DNA of 13,903 bases, taken from assembly GCA_934249275.1 (NCBI GenBank), contig CAKQKT010000050.1, positions 1 to 13,903 of the forward strand, written 5' to 3'. This stretch comes from an uncultured Sutterella sp. Lineage in GTDB: Bacteria > Pseudomonadota > Gammaproteobacteria > Burkholderiales > Burkholderiaceae_F. Made by a program: the position numbers and the translations under genes. Within the stretch, counting starts at the first letter, position 1. The number at the start of each line of letters is the position of its first letter. Shown here piece after piece: positions 6,645-13,903 of this stretch. The notes under the pieces are model-generated. The model was not told the origin of the DNA. It did no database searches and saw nothing but the letters and a program-made list of their open reading frames with translations.

Positions 6645-6716
6645 CCTTACACCAAGTGCAGCGCAGGCATTTTCGAATTTTCCGAAAATGCATCTGCGCC
6701 GCACTTTTTTTTCGCA
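6645..6716 (+). repeat. Copy 2 of the ~72-bp hairpin/terminator repeat
   Basis: Counterpart of 3863-3934, in direct orientation. The main differences are in the left stem arm, which lacks the AT pair present in copy 1, and in the loop (AATTTTC here, AGCTTTC in copy 1). Confidence 0.75.
6661..6712 (+). terminator. Intrinsic terminator after the flavoprotein gene
   Basis: Stem arms 6661-6675 and 6683-6699 pair fully apart from a 2-nt bulge (6692-6693), with a 7-nt loop. Eight T residues follow at 6705-6712. It lies about 100 nt past the flavoprotein stop and isolates adenine deaminase from the upstream operon. Confidence 0.8.
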
Positions 6717-6731
6717 TTCCGAAACCGTCTC

Positions 6732-6760
6732 TCGAATCCGGCCGTGATACCGCCTAGAAT
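6732..6760 (+). promoter_or_regulatory. Weak promoter candidate for adenine deaminase
   Basis: TAGAAT (6755-6760, 5 of 6 consensus) has TCGAAT (6732-6737, 3 of 6) 17 nt upstream. It is the best candidate in the 6713-6818 gap, but the -35 match is poor. No purine-riboswitch-like fold was recognised here. Confidence 0.3.
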
Positions 6761-6818
6761 AAAGACAGAACTTTCACTCAGGCACGCATGACGCCCACTA
6801 ACACAATGGAGCCCCGTC

Positions 6819-8510
6819 ATGACCACCGCAGATCTCTATATCGACAACGTCCGCATCGTGGACGTCTTCACCAGCGAAATCCGCCCGGGCGGCGTGGCCG
6901 TGCATGAAGGCCGCATCATCGGCTTCGCACCACGAGATGCGAAGGAACGCTTTGACGGCCAAGGCCGCTATCTTCTACCGGGCCTCATCGATTCCCACGT
7001 CCACATCGAATCGTCCATGCTCGCCCCGATCGGCTTTGCCGCGTTGGTGCTGCCGATGGGCACGACCACCGTCATCGCCGACCCGCATGAAATCGCAAAC
7101 GTCGGCGGCGAAAGAGCCGTCCTCGGCCTGCTCGAGGCCGTTCGGAATCTTCCGCTCTCGGTGAAGCTCATGGTGCCCTCGTGCGTGCCGGCACTCTCCT
7201 TTGAAGAAGCCGGCGACTCGCTCAATGCCGAAGCCGTCGAACGTCTTCTTGCGAATCCCGGCATTTTCGGCCTTGGCGAACTCATGAACGTTCCCGGGCT
7301 TCTTGCAGGCGATCCCGAAGTGCTTCGCAAGGTCGAAGCGGCCCGCCGTCTCGACAAGCCCATCGACGGGCATGCACCCCTTCTCACCGGGCCGGACCTT
7401 GAGGCGTATGCCGCCCAAGGCATCCTGACGGACCATGAATGCTCGACGACCGCCGAATTGAAGGAGCGCATCGCGCTCGGCATGTACGTGGCCATCCGCG
7501 AAGGGTCGCTTGCACGAAATCTCTCCGCGCTCGTCAAGGATCTGACGCCGGCCATGACCCGCCGATGCACCTTCTGCACGGACGACCGCCATGCGGCGGA
7601 CACCCTTGAGCGCGGGCATATTGCAAGCCTGCTCCGCCAGGCCGTCGAACTCGGACTCGATCCGATCGATGCCGTTCGCATGGCGACGCTCAATACGGCC
7701 GAATGCTACGGCCTCTCCGACCGCGGCGCGATTGCGCCCGGACGCCGGGCCGACCTGGTGCTCGTTGACGATCTCTCAAGCTTTGAGCCTGCGGCCGTCT
7801 GGACCGAAGGCCGGCTGATCGCACGGGACAAGAAGATGGTCGCCGAGCTCCCCGAGCCGACCGTGCGCAGCTTCATGGGCAACACCGTACACATTGCACC
7901 GCTCAACGAGCATTCCTTCGACATCAAGGCGCCGTCGGGCAAGGCGCGCATGATCGGCCTTCTGCCGCATTCGCTCATCACGACAAGCGAAACGATCGAC
8001 GTCAGGACCGATGCCGACGGCTGCGTGAATCTCGCGGACAATCCGGGCCTCATCAAGCTCGCCGTCGTCGAGCGTCACCACGCCACGGGACATGTCGGCA
8101 CGGCGCTTCTTGATCCCGCCTACGGCCTGCGCAACGGCGCCGTGGCGACGAGCGTCTCACACGACTCGCACAACATCGTCGTGGCCGGCGACAACGAAGC
8201 GGACATGCGCCTGGCCGTTGAAACCGTGGACAAGCTCCACGGCGGCATCGTGATGGTGTCCCAAGGCAGAGTGCTTGACTCGCTGCCGCTCCCCGTGGCC
8301 GGGCTCATGAGCGCCGGGATGCCCGAGGAAGCCGCCGACGGCATCCGACGCCTAACGGCGCTCGCCTACGAGCACTTCGGCATTACGAAGGACAGCGACG
8401 CCTTCATGACGCTCAGCTTCCTGGCGCTGCCCGTCATACCGCACCTCAAATTGACGTCCCTCGGGCTCTTTGACGTCGACGCCTTCAAGTTTGTCGATTC
8501 GGGCATTTGA
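6819..8510 (+). CDS. ade: Adenine deaminase
   Basis: It hydrolyses adenine to hypoxanthine and ammonia (purine salvage, cytoplasmic). The 563-aa length is close to the family's usual ~570-590. The amidohydrolase fold shows the metal-binding PGLIDSHVHIESSM (54-67; His60, His62), ADPHEIANVGG (88-97), DGHAPLLTG (183-191), LTDHECST (203-210) and TDDRHAADTLERGH (254-267). The Ade-specific C-terminal region includes HDSHNIVVAGDNEADMRLAV, which separates it from dihydroorotases and other amidohydrolases. The ATG is preceded by TGGAG at 6807-6811. It is a single-gene unit, flanked by the repeat-type terminator upstream and a bidirectional terminator downstream. All key metal motifs appear intact. Confidence 0.95.
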   Translation: MTTADLYIDNVRIVDVFTSEIRPGGVAVHEGRIIGFAPRDAKERFDGQGRYLLPGLIDSHVHIESSMLAPIGFAALVLPMGTTTVIADPHEIANVGGERAVLGLLEAVRNLPLSVKLMVPSCVPALSFEEAGDSLNAEAVERLLANPGIFGLGELMNVPGLLAGDPEVLRKVEAARRLDKPIDGHAPLLTGPDLEAYAAQGILTDHECSTTAELKERIALGMYVAIREGSLARNLSALVKDLTPAMTRRCTFCTDDRHAADTLERGHIASLLRQAVELGLDPIDAVRMATLNTAECYGLSDRGAIAPGRRADLVLVDDLSSFEPAAVWTEGRLIARDKKMVAELPEPTVRSFMGNTVHIAPLNEHSFDIKAPSGKARMIGLLPHSLITTSETIDVRTDADGCVNLADNPGLIKLAVVERHHATGHVGTALLDPAYGLRNGAVATSVSHDSHNIVVAGDNEADMRLAVETVDKLHGGIVMVSQGRVLDSLPLPVAGLMSAGMPEEAADGIRRLTALAYEHFGITKDSDAFMTLSFLALPVIPHLKLTSLGLFDVDAFKFVDSGI

Positions 8511-8539
8511 CGAGTCGGTCACCCTTCCCGAAAAACAAT

Positions 8540-8573
8540 CGCCCGCTTGAGTCAAACGGGCGAACGGCTTTTT
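8540..8573. terminator. Bidirectional intrinsic terminator between ade and the acetyltransferase gene
   Basis: CGCCCG (8540-8545) pairs with CGGGCG (8557-8562), extended inside by TTG/CAA. On the plus strand a T5 run follows (8569-8573); on the minus strand a T5 run also follows the hairpin. It serves both convergent genes; the T-run overlaps the acetyltransferase stop codon. Confidence 0.8.
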
Positions 8574-9000
8574 AGAAAACGAGGCGCATCATGCGGTGCG
8601 GGATGCCGGCCTCGTCAAATTCCTCCCCGTAGGGCACGAAGCCGAGGCGTTCGTAGAAGGGAAGCGCGTGGACCTGGGCGCCGAGATGCACGTCCTTCAT
8701 GCCGCGCTCCTTGGCGCGCTCGAGAACGGCCTTCATGACGGCTTCGCCGATGCCGCGGCCGCGGAAGGGGCGAAGGACGGCGACGCGACCGATGCGGCCG
8801 TTGTCGAGAAGCCTGGCGCAGGCCATGACCATGTGCCTGCCGTCGAACGCAATGAAGTGCTCGGCCGTCTTGTCGTCCTCGTCGAACTCCATTTCGCGGG
8901 GCACCTTCTGCTCCGCCACAAAGACCATCACGCGAACGCGTTCCGCTTCATGCTGATAGGTCTTCCAGTCGCCGTGAACGATGTTGAGTGCGGTCTGCAT
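8572..9000 (-). CDS. GNAT-family N-acetyltransferase
   Basis: A 142-aa acyl-CoA-dependent N-acetyltransferase of the YjcF/ElaA-like type. The core motif A appears as RIGRVAVLRPFRGRGIGEAVM (R/Q-x-x-G-x-G/A pyrophosphate loop in FRGRGIG), with the later ALPFYERLGFVPYGEEF strand-helix typical of the fold's end. The N-terminal RVMVFVAEQKVPREMEFDE is the substrate-side segment seen in this subgroup. The acceptor is unknown. The chosen ATG has GGAGA 6 nt upstream on the minus strand (9007-9011); a longer start at 9057 lacks such a site. It lies downstream of the M16 peptidase gene on the same strand but is separated from it by a terminator, so it probably has its own promoter. Confidence 0.9.
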   Translation of the reverse strand: MQTALNIVHGDWKTYQHEAERVRVMVFVAEQKVPREMEFDEDDKTAEHFIAFDGRHMVMACARLLDNGRIGRVAVLRPFRGRGIGEAVMKAVLERAKERGMKDVHLGAQVHALPFYERLGFVPYGEEFDEAGIPHRMMRLVF

Positions 9001-9055
9001 CGAATGTCTCCGTTGAATGATTTGAAGTTGCTTGAAATGGTTCGAACAAACGGAC

Positions 9056-9084
9056 ATTGTATGCCCGCTTGGCGAAAATGCAGA
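9056..9084 (-). promoter_or_regulatory. Weak promoter candidate for the acetyltransferase gene
   Basis: On the minus strand TACAAT (9056-9061, 5 of 6) lies 17 nt after TCTGCA (9079-9084), a poor -35. It is the only plausible -10 box between the upstream terminator and the gene. Confidence 0.3.
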
Positions 9085-9121
9085 AAAAACGCCCCGCCGT
9101 TCGATGGTGAGCGGCGGGGCG
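9084..9121 (-). terminator. Intrinsic terminator of the M16 peptidase gene
   Basis: Read on the minus strand, a perfect 10-bp GC-only stem (9112-9121 with 9090-9099) and a 12-nt loop are followed directly by six T (9084-9089). It begins about 30 nt after the peptidase stop. Confidence 0.92.
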
Positions 9122-9151
9122 CGGGCCTATGAAAGGCGTGCCTTCAGGCGA

Positions 9152-11905
9152 TTACTGCTCGGAGAAGTCCTTGCCGGCTTCCTTCGCCTTGGCGAGGTCG
9201 GCGGCAAGCACGAAGGTGAGCTTGGACGGATCGGCAATGCGACGGATGGCGGCATTGACATCCTTGACCGTCAGCTTCTCGATGGCGTCTTCCATTTCCT
9301 TCGAGAACGTCCAGTCGCGGCCGACGTCCATGAAGTTGATCCAGTTGCCGGCAATCGCGACGTCCTGGGCGCGGTTCACCGCACGGTACTCGATGAGGCC
9401 GCGCTTGGCTTCGGCGAGTTCGTCTTCGGTGATGCCGTCCTTCATGGCGCGGGCGAGCTCATCGCGGAGGCTGGCTTCGGCCTGCTTGACGTTCTGCGGG
9501 GCGACGATCGCACCGACGGACCAGCGGGCGCGGTTGCCGAACTGCGGAAGCGTGATGCCGCTGCCGGCGCCGTAGGAGAGGCCCTCCTTCTGGCGCAGAC
9601 GGGTCACGATGCGGTTGGAAAGGCCCGTCGAGCCGCCGAGAATCCAGTCGGCAGCGATGAGGGCCGGGGCATCGGCGTCGGCAACGTTGGCCGGAAGGTC
9701 AACGCGGGCGAGCAGCGTGCCGTTTTCCTTTTCAGGCGTGTCAATCACGACGCGGGCGGCTTCAACCGGCTTGAACTCGCTCACAGGACGCTCGAAGACC
9801 ACGGTGGAGAGCTTGCGGCCGACGACGGCGCGGCGCAGTTCGCCGGCAACTTCCTCGGGATCGAAGTCGCCCACGACGGCGATGTAGCCGCGGCCCGTGC
9901 CGAAAACGTTCTTCCAGTAATTGCGAACGTCGTCAAGCGTGAGCTTTTCAACTTCGGCGATGAGCTCGGCGCTTGTTTCCGTGTGACGAGCATCGCCCTG
10001 CGGATAGGTGTTGAAGTGATCCGTCACGGCGTCGCGGGCCTTCGTGCCCGGATCGTCGGACTTGGCGCGCAGGCCGACGAGCGTCTGGCGCTTGAGGGTG
10101 TCGAATTCCTTTTCCGGGAAGGACGCATCCGTCAGGATGCTGCCCACAAGACCGATGGCGGCCGAGAGATGCTCGCGGTCGGTCGTGAACGAGAAGGGAG
10201 AGCCTTCCATGCGAAGCTGCGTGAAGGCGTCGTCGATCTCGTCGCGCGTCATCGTGGACGTGCCGCGGGAGAGCATGGCGGTGGAGAGCATGGAAACGGC
10301 GGCATTGGCGCCCGTCTTCAGATTGCCCGTGAGGAACTTCATCTGAACGACGACCGTTTCGCCGAGATTCTTCTTCGGGAGAAGCGCCATCTTCACGCCG
10401 CCGGCCTCAACGAACTGCGTGCGGGCGTTGATGTTGTCCTGAGAGGAATCGAAGGCTTCGGCCGAGCGGCCTTCCTGACGGAACTTGAAGCCCTTCAGAT
10501 ACTCTTCGACGGACGGCGCGGGCGTGATTTCGGCACGCTTCGTAACATCGGTCGGGATGTAGCTGCCGACAACGCGATTGTCGCGCACGAAGTAGCGGGC
10601 GGCGGCCTTGTTGACGTCTTCGGTCTTCACCTGGGCGATCGCGTCGCGGTCGGCAAAGAAGATGCGCCAGTCGCCGAGCGCGATGTAGTCGGAGAGGCCG
10701 ACGGCAAAGGCTTCGGGATCGCTGATGGCGCGCTCGAACATCGTGGCCTGCTCGGCCTTCTGGCGTTCAAGCTCCTGTTCAGTCGCCGGCTCTTGGGCAA
10801 AAGCGCCTTCGATGATCTCGACCATCTTGTCGCGGACCGGGCCGAGATCCTCGTCCTTCTTCACCTGAGCGCCGAAGACCACGAAGCCCGGCTTTTCGCC
10901 AGGAATCGTCCAGCCGAAGACCTGAGTCGCAAGACCGGTCTCGACGAGGCCCTTGTAGAGGCGGCCGGTGGGCGAGTCGGAAAGAATGGAGGTGGCGATC
11001 GCGGCCGGCTCCCAGTCGGGATGGAGCGCGGCGGGGAGACGGTAGCCGATCATCAGCATCTGCGTCTCGCCCGGACGGCGGACCGTGAATTCGCGTTCGC
11101 CGTCGGCCGTGGGCTCAACCGTCCATTCCTTCGGAAGCACGCGCTCGGGCTTGGCGATCGGGCCGAAGAATTCGCCGATCCAGGCGAGGACCTCGTCCGT
11201 GTCGAACTTGCCCGAAACCGTCAGCACGGCGTTGTCCGGCTGATAGTAGCGGTGGTAGAACGCCTGAAGGTTTTCGATTTCGACGTTCTCGATGTCGCTG
11301 CGGGCGCCGATCGTGCTGCGGCCGTAACTGTGCCAGTCGAAGAGCACGGACTGCATGCGCTTCAAAAGCACGCTCGTCGGACGGTTTTCGCCCATTTCGT
11401 ACTCATTGCGAACAACCGTCATCTCGGTGTCGAGGTCCTTGCGGGCGATGAAGGAATTGATCATCGCGTCGGCCTGCCAGCCGAGCGCCCACTTCATGTT
11501 GTCGTCGGACGCCGTGAAGGAGACGTGATAGTTCGTGCGGTCGAGCCAGGTCGAGCCGTTCATGCGGAAGCCGCGCTTCGTGAATTCGGCCGTCGGATTC
11601 GGATAGTTCTTCGAGCCCTTGAACATCAGATGCTCGAGAAGATGGGCCATGCCGGTTTCGCCGTAGTTTTCATGGCGGGAGCCGACGAGGTAGGTCATGT
11701 TGACCGTGGCGGTCGGCTTGCTCATGTCGGGATAGAGCACGATGCGCAGGCCGTTGGGAAGCCTGTACTCGGTCATGCCCTCAACGGTCACGACGGAAAC
11801 GGGTTTGATAGCGTTCGTCAAATCATTCTCCTTGGCTGCCGCGCCTCCGCAGGCGCCCATCATCACGATGGCCGATAGCAGCACCATTTTTCTTGCAAAT
11901 TGCAT
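9152..11905 (-). CDS. M16 family zinc metallopeptidase, exported (probable lipoprotein)
   Basis: A 917-aa pitrilysin-family peptidase with two homologous M16 halves. The first half carries the inverted zinc motif HLLEH (His88, Glu91, His92) and, 76 residues later, Glu168 in VVRNEYE, the third ligand, so it should be catalytic. The C-terminal half (from about residue 480) has M16C-type sequence such as LTLDDVRNYWKNVFG and IAVVGDFDPEEVAGEL but no HxxEH, as expected for the non-catalytic clamp half. The N-terminus MQFARKMVLLSAIVMMGACGG is a signal peptide with a loose lipobox (Cys19), suggesting a periplasmic lipoprotein; signal peptidase I processing near AAAKE is the alternative. A start at 12025 would place 40 non-signal residues ahead of it and is rejected. 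Its ribosome site is weak (CGGAC). It diverges from yciB. Confidence 0.93.
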   Translation of the reverse strand: MQFARKMVLLSAIVMMGACGGAAAKENDLTNAIKPVSVVTVEGMTEYRLPNGLRIVLYPDMSKPTATVNMTYLVGSRHENYGETGMAHLLEHLMFKGSKNYPNPTAEFTKRGFRMNGSTWLDRTNYHVSFTASDDNMKWALGWQADAMINSFIARKDLDTEMTVVRNEYEMGENRPTSVLLKRMQSVLFDWHSYGRSTIGARSDIENVEIENLQAFYHRYYQPDNAVLTVSGKFDTDEVLAWIGEFFGPIAKPERVLPKEWTVEPTADGEREFTVRRPGETQMLMIGYRLPAALHPDWEPAAIATSILSDSPTGRLYKGLVETGLATQVFGWTIPGEKPGFVVFGAQVKKDEDLGPVRDKMVEIIEGAFAQEPATEQELERQKAEQATMFERAISDPEAFAVGLSDYIALGDWRIFFADRDAIAQVKTEDVNKAAARYFVRDNRVVGSYIPTDVTKRAEITPAPSVEEYLKGFKFRQEGRSAEAFDSSQDNINARTQFVEAGGVKMALLPKKNLGETVVVQMKFLTGNLKTGANAAVSMLSTAMLSRGTSTMTRDEIDDAFTQLRMEGSPFSFTTDREHLSAAIGLVGSILTDASFPEKEFDTLKRQTLVGLRAKSDDPGTKARDAVTDHFNTYPQGDARHTETSAELIAEVEKLTLDDVRNYWKNVFGTGRGYIAVVGDFDPEEVAGELRRAVVGRKLSTVVFERPVSEFKPVEAARVVIDTPEKENGTLLARVDLPANVADADAPALIAADWILGGSTGLSNRIVTRLRQKEGLSYGAGSGITLPQFGNRARWSVGAIVAPQNVKQAEASLRDELARAMKDGITEDELAEAKRGLIEYRAVNRAQDVAIAGNWINFMDVGRDWTFSKEMEDAIEKLTVKDVNAAIRRIADPSKLTFVLAADLAKAKEAGKDFSEQ

Positions 11906-11948
11906 AACAAAAGTCCGTTGTTCAGATCGCGTCAGGGGAGCGCTCGAA

Positions 11949-11969
11949 CGGCCGCCGCCGAGGCGGCCG
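11949..11969. other. Perfect GC hairpin in the M16/yciB divergent spacer
   Basis: Arms CGGCCGCC (11949-11956) and GGCGGCCG (11962-11969) flank a 5-nt loop, about 45 nt upstream of the peptidase start. There is no T-run. It could sit in the peptidase 5' UTR or be an operator; nothing in the sequence decides this. Confidence 0.4.
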
Positions 11970-12133
11970 GCACTCCCGATTGCACAACGATACATGCACC
12001 GGGTGAAAAATACGTTTCGATCCACCCGAACAGTATTCGAAATGTTACCAAGGTTCGCGCAAAAGCATGCCGAATCTCAAATTTGAGGAATTTCGCTAAA
12101 ATTTAGAATTCCCCTCCACTTCAACATCCCGAC

Positions 12134-12742
12134 ATGAAACTTCTCTTCGACCTCTTTCCCGTCATCCTCTTCTTCACGGCCTTCAAGGTCGCAGAAGGCC
12201 AGCCCGACGCCGCGATTGCGCTTGCCGAACGCTTCATGGGCGAAGGCCTCACCGCGATGACCGCGCCGGTCTTCATCGCCACCGTGGTCGCCATCGCCGC
12301 CACCTTCCTGCAGGTGGGCTGGCTTCTCATCCGAGGCCGCAAGATCGAGCCCATGCTCTGGATCAGCCTTGCCGTCATCGTCGTCTTCGGCAGCCTCACG
12401 ATCTATCTTCGCAACGAGATGTTCATCAAGTGGAAGCCCACGATCCTCTACTGGATCTTCGGCGGCATCCTCGTCTACGGCAACGTCGTCGGCCGCAACT
12501 TCATCCGCCTGCTTCTCTCGAAGGCCGAGATCGAAATGCCCGACGGCGCGTGGACAAAGCTTCAGAACATGTGGATCGGATTCTTCGGCGTCATGGGCGT
12601 CGTGAATCTCTTCGTCGCCTACCTCTGCTCGACCGACACCTGGGTCAACTTCAAGCTCTTCGGCCTGATGGGACTGACACTTGTATTTACAATTGGCATC
12701 GGCGTGTTTATGACAAAACATGCCGTCACTCGGCAGAATTGA
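12134..12742 (+). CDS. yciB: YciB family inner-membrane (septation) protein
   Basis: A 202-aa polytopic membrane protein starting MKLLFDLFPVILFFTAFK, the hallmark of YciB/IspA (intracellular septation protein A), linked to cell-envelope and division maintenance. About five or six hydrophobic segments are visible, near residues 3-18, 41-66, 74-91, 103-121, 145-165 and 172-192. WKPTILYWIFGG, VVGRNFIRLLL and MWIGFFGVMGVVNLFVAY are typical conserved blocks. In Burkholderiales yciB is commonly followed by bolA and a PpiC-type isomerase; here the isomerase follows with no bolA. Length is slightly above the ~180 aa usual for E. coli. Confidence 0.93.
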   Translation: MKLLFDLFPVILFFTAFKVAEGQPDAAIALAERFMGEGLTAMTAPVFIATVVAIAATFLQVGWLLIRGRKIEPMLWISLAVIVVFGSLTIYLRNEMFIKWKPTILYWIFGGILVYGNVVGRNFIRLLLSKAEIEMPDGAWTKLQNMWIGFFGVMGVVNLFVAYLCSTDTWVNFKLFGLMGLTLVFTIGIGVFMTKHAVTRQN

Positions 12743-12770
12743 CATCAGACCTGCCCGATGATCTTATAAT
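12739..12770 (+). promoter_or_regulatory. Promoter candidate of the periplasmic isomerase gene
   Basis: A perfect TTGACA (12739-12744) overlaps the yciB stop codon (TGA 12740-12742), and a perfect TATAAT lies at 12765-12770. The 20-nt spacer is longer than usual; TCTTAT (12762-12767) would give 17 nt. Transcription would begin about 80 nt before the gene. Confidence 0.5.
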
Positions 12771-12855
12771 TTCGGGTACATTCAATCACTACTTGATAGC
12801 GGCGTAAGGCACCGGGAGGCGCCTCACACCAGCGGCAGTTAAAGGATAAATAGAA

Positions 12856-13638
12856 ATGGAAAAGAAACTTTTGGTTCTCGGCATGGCCGCCATGATGGCC
12901 GCCGGTGCGGCGAACGCCGAACTTCAGGCCTTCAAGGTCAACGGCGAAACCGTCACCGTCGCCCAGCAGAAGGCGATCTATGACAATGCCGTCGCCCAGG
13001 GCCAGCCTGCCGGTGCCGAACTTGAGCGCCAGGTGAAGAACGTCCTCACGCAGCAGACCGTTCTTCTTCAGGAAGCCAAGAAGGCCAAGCTTGACCGCAA
13101 CGCCGACGTGAAGCAGGCCATTGAAGCCGCCCGCAACCAGATTCTCATCAACGCCGCCCTGCGCGACTGGGCCAAGAAGAATCCGGTCAAGGAAGAAGAC
13201 ATCCGCAAGGCCTATGAAGCCGAAAAGGCCGCCTACGGCCCGACGGAATACCAGGTCCGCCACATCCTCGTCAAGACGGAAGACCAGGCCAAGAACCTCA
13301 TCAACCGCCTCAACAAGGGCGCCAGCTTTGAAAAGCTTGCCAAGGAATTCTCCGAAGACAAGGGCACCAAGGACAAGGGCGGCGAGCTCGGCTGGGTCGT
13401 TCCGCGCTCCTTCGTTCCGACCTTCGGCAACGCCTTTGCCGGCATGAAGGACGGCACGACCAGCAAGGAACCGGTCCGCACGCAGTTCGGCTACCACGTC
13501 GTGAAGCTTGACGCCAAGCGTCCGGCCCAGCTCTTCCCGACCTACGAAGCCCAGAAGCCGGCTCTCGCCAACGCTCTGACGAACCAGAAGGTTCAGCAGC
13601 ACTTCGGCGAACTCGTGAAGAACGCCAAGGTCCAGTAA
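12856..13638 (+). CDS. Periplasmic PpiC/parvulin-type peptidyl-prolyl cis-trans isomerase
   Basis: A 260-aa folding factor that isomerises prolyl bonds in the periplasm. The signal peptide MEKKLLVLGMAAMMAAGAANA ends with ANA before Glu22, a good signal peptidase I site. A SurA/PrsA-like helical chaperone part (about 25-128) precedes the parvulin domain (about 131-222): YQVRHILVKTEDQA, GASFEKLAKEFSEDKGTKDKGG, ELGWVVPRSFVPTFGNAFAGM and PVRTQFGYHVVKLD. The parvulin core includes the expected His136 (RHILVK) and His214 (FGYHVVK). A C-terminal helix ends near VQ. The ATG is preceded by AAAGGA (12841-12846), slightly distant. It has its own promoter candidate upstream and a strong terminator after it, so it is probably a monocistronic unit next to yciB. 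Confidence 0.93.
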   Translation: MEKKLLVLGMAAMMAAGAANAELQAFKVNGETVTVAQQKAIYDNAVAQGQPAGAELERQVKNVLTQQTVLLQEAKKAKLDRNADVKQAIEAARNQILINAALRDWAKKNPVKEEDIRKAYEAEKAAYGPTEYQVRHILVKTEDQAKNLINRLNKGASFEKLAKEFSEDKGTKDKGGELGWVVPRSFVPTFGNAFAGMKDGTTSKEPVRTQFGYHVVKLDAKRPAQLFPTYEAQKPALANALTNQKVQQHFGELVKNAKVQ

Positions 13639-13667
13639 TCCGGCCTTCGTCCGAAACGACATTTCCC

Positions 13668-13701
13668 AAAGGGAGGTCCGCACCGCGGCCCTCCCTTTTT
13701 T
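13668..13701 (+). terminator. Intrinsic terminator of the isomerase gene
   Basis: AAAGGGAGG (13668-13676) pairs with CCTCCCTTT (13690-13698), with a smaller CCG/CGG pairing inside the loop, and six T residues (13696-13701). Confidence 0.9.
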
Positions 13702-13788
13702 GCATTGCGCATCCTCGAAAACGCTCTACCGCAACGATCAGAGCCTCCGTATACTGTCTCAAAACAACATCCTTACCGAGGAACTCTC

Positions 13789-13903
13789 ATGCAAAATTTC
13801 GAATACTGCAATCCGACGCGCCTCATCTTCGGCCGCGGCCAGATCGCCTCTCTTGCGAAGCACATTCCTGCAGGCGTGCGCGTTCTCGTCACCTTCGGCG
13901 GCG
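13789..13903 (+). CDS. yqhD: Iron-containing alcohol dehydrogenase, YqhD-like (N-terminal fragment)
   Basis: The window cuts the gene after 38 residues. MQNFEYCNPTRLIFGRGQIA, then LAKHIPAGVRVLVTFGG, aligns by eye with the N-terminus of YqhD (NxxTPTRILFGKG, IPxxxRVLITYGGG), an NADPH-dependent aldehyde reductase of the Fe-ADH superfamily. The metal-binding histidines would be outside the window. GAGGAA (13778-13783) is a good ribosome site 5 nt before the ATG. TATACT at 13750-13755 may be the -10 box, but no clear -35 box is seen. Another Fe-ADH (for example a butanol dehydrogenase) is the alternative. Confidence 0.82.
   Translation, partial: MQNFEYCNPTRLIFGRGQIASLAKHIPAGVRVLVTFGG

Noticed and set aside
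9032..11878. A very long open frame (948 codons) on the plus strand, antisense to the M16 peptidase gene
   Set aside because: It mirrors the peptidase gene, has no recognisable domain, is rich in residues expected from reversed GC-rich codons, and crosses the peptidase terminator. The minus-strand gene has intact zinc motifs.
11906..12025. Longer N-terminus for the M16 peptidase
   Set aside because: It would put 40 Cys/Arg-rich residues ahead of a normal signal peptide and would code through the GC hairpin.
12745..13683. Minus-strand frame of 312 codons opposite the periplasmic isomerase gene
   Set aside because: Overlaps both the promoter and the terminator of a clear parvulin gene; composition is that of a reversed coding strand.
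13727..13755. Complete promoter for the alcohol dehydrogenase gene
   Set aside because: Only a -10-like TATACT is present; no acceptable -35 lies 15-19 nt upstream, so it was not listed as a feature.

Overview
The window is a GC-rich bacterial chromosome segment, tightly packed, with genes on both strands. Gene order and protein style suggest a gut Betaproteobacterium of the Sutterella/Parasutterella type. The clues are the pairing of yciB with a PpiC-type periplasmic isomerase (a Burkholderiales-like order), an M16 peptidase, a YqhD-like alcohol dehydrogenase, and many short self-contained transcription units closed by strong intrinsic terminators. The taxon is an inference; no rRNA or marker gene is present.

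Layout. (1) 1-339: the 3' end of a gene whose product looks like the C-terminus of an IscB (RRXRR/HNH, RNA-guided nuclease) protein, with the imperfect hairpin typical of the right end of IS200/IS605-like elements. (2) 348-3815: a plus-strand operon, hom-lysC-asd, giving homoserine dehydrogenase, aspartate kinase and aspartate-semialdehyde dehydrogenase. These are the common enzymes of the aspartate pathway to Lys, Met, Thr and Ile. The kinase and dehydrogenase read like Firmicutes-type enzymes. (3) 3833-6558: a small regulatory module. A LysR regulator (minus) diverges from a Tat-exported alpha/beta hydrolase and a flavodoxin-fold protein carrying an iron-sulfur-flavoprotein cysteine motif (plus). 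Overlapping divergent promoters share a perfect palindrome. The module is bracketed by two copies of a ~72-bp hairpin/terminator repeat. (4) 6819-8510: adenine deaminase. (5) 8572-11905, minus strand: a GNAT acetyltransferase and a large M16 zinc-peptidase lipoprotein, each separately terminated. (6) 12134-13638: yciB (septation/inner-membrane protein) and a periplasmic parvulin isomerase. (7) 13789-end: the start of an iron-containing alcohol dehydrogenase.

No tRNA, rRNA, CRISPR array or riboswitch was seen. No gene-free stretch exceeds 300 bases; the longest is 6559-6818, which holds a terminator repeat and a weak promoter candidate for the deaminase gene. The most interesting parts are the IscB end pressed against the hom start codon and the repeat-flanked LysR/hydrolase/flavoprotein module.
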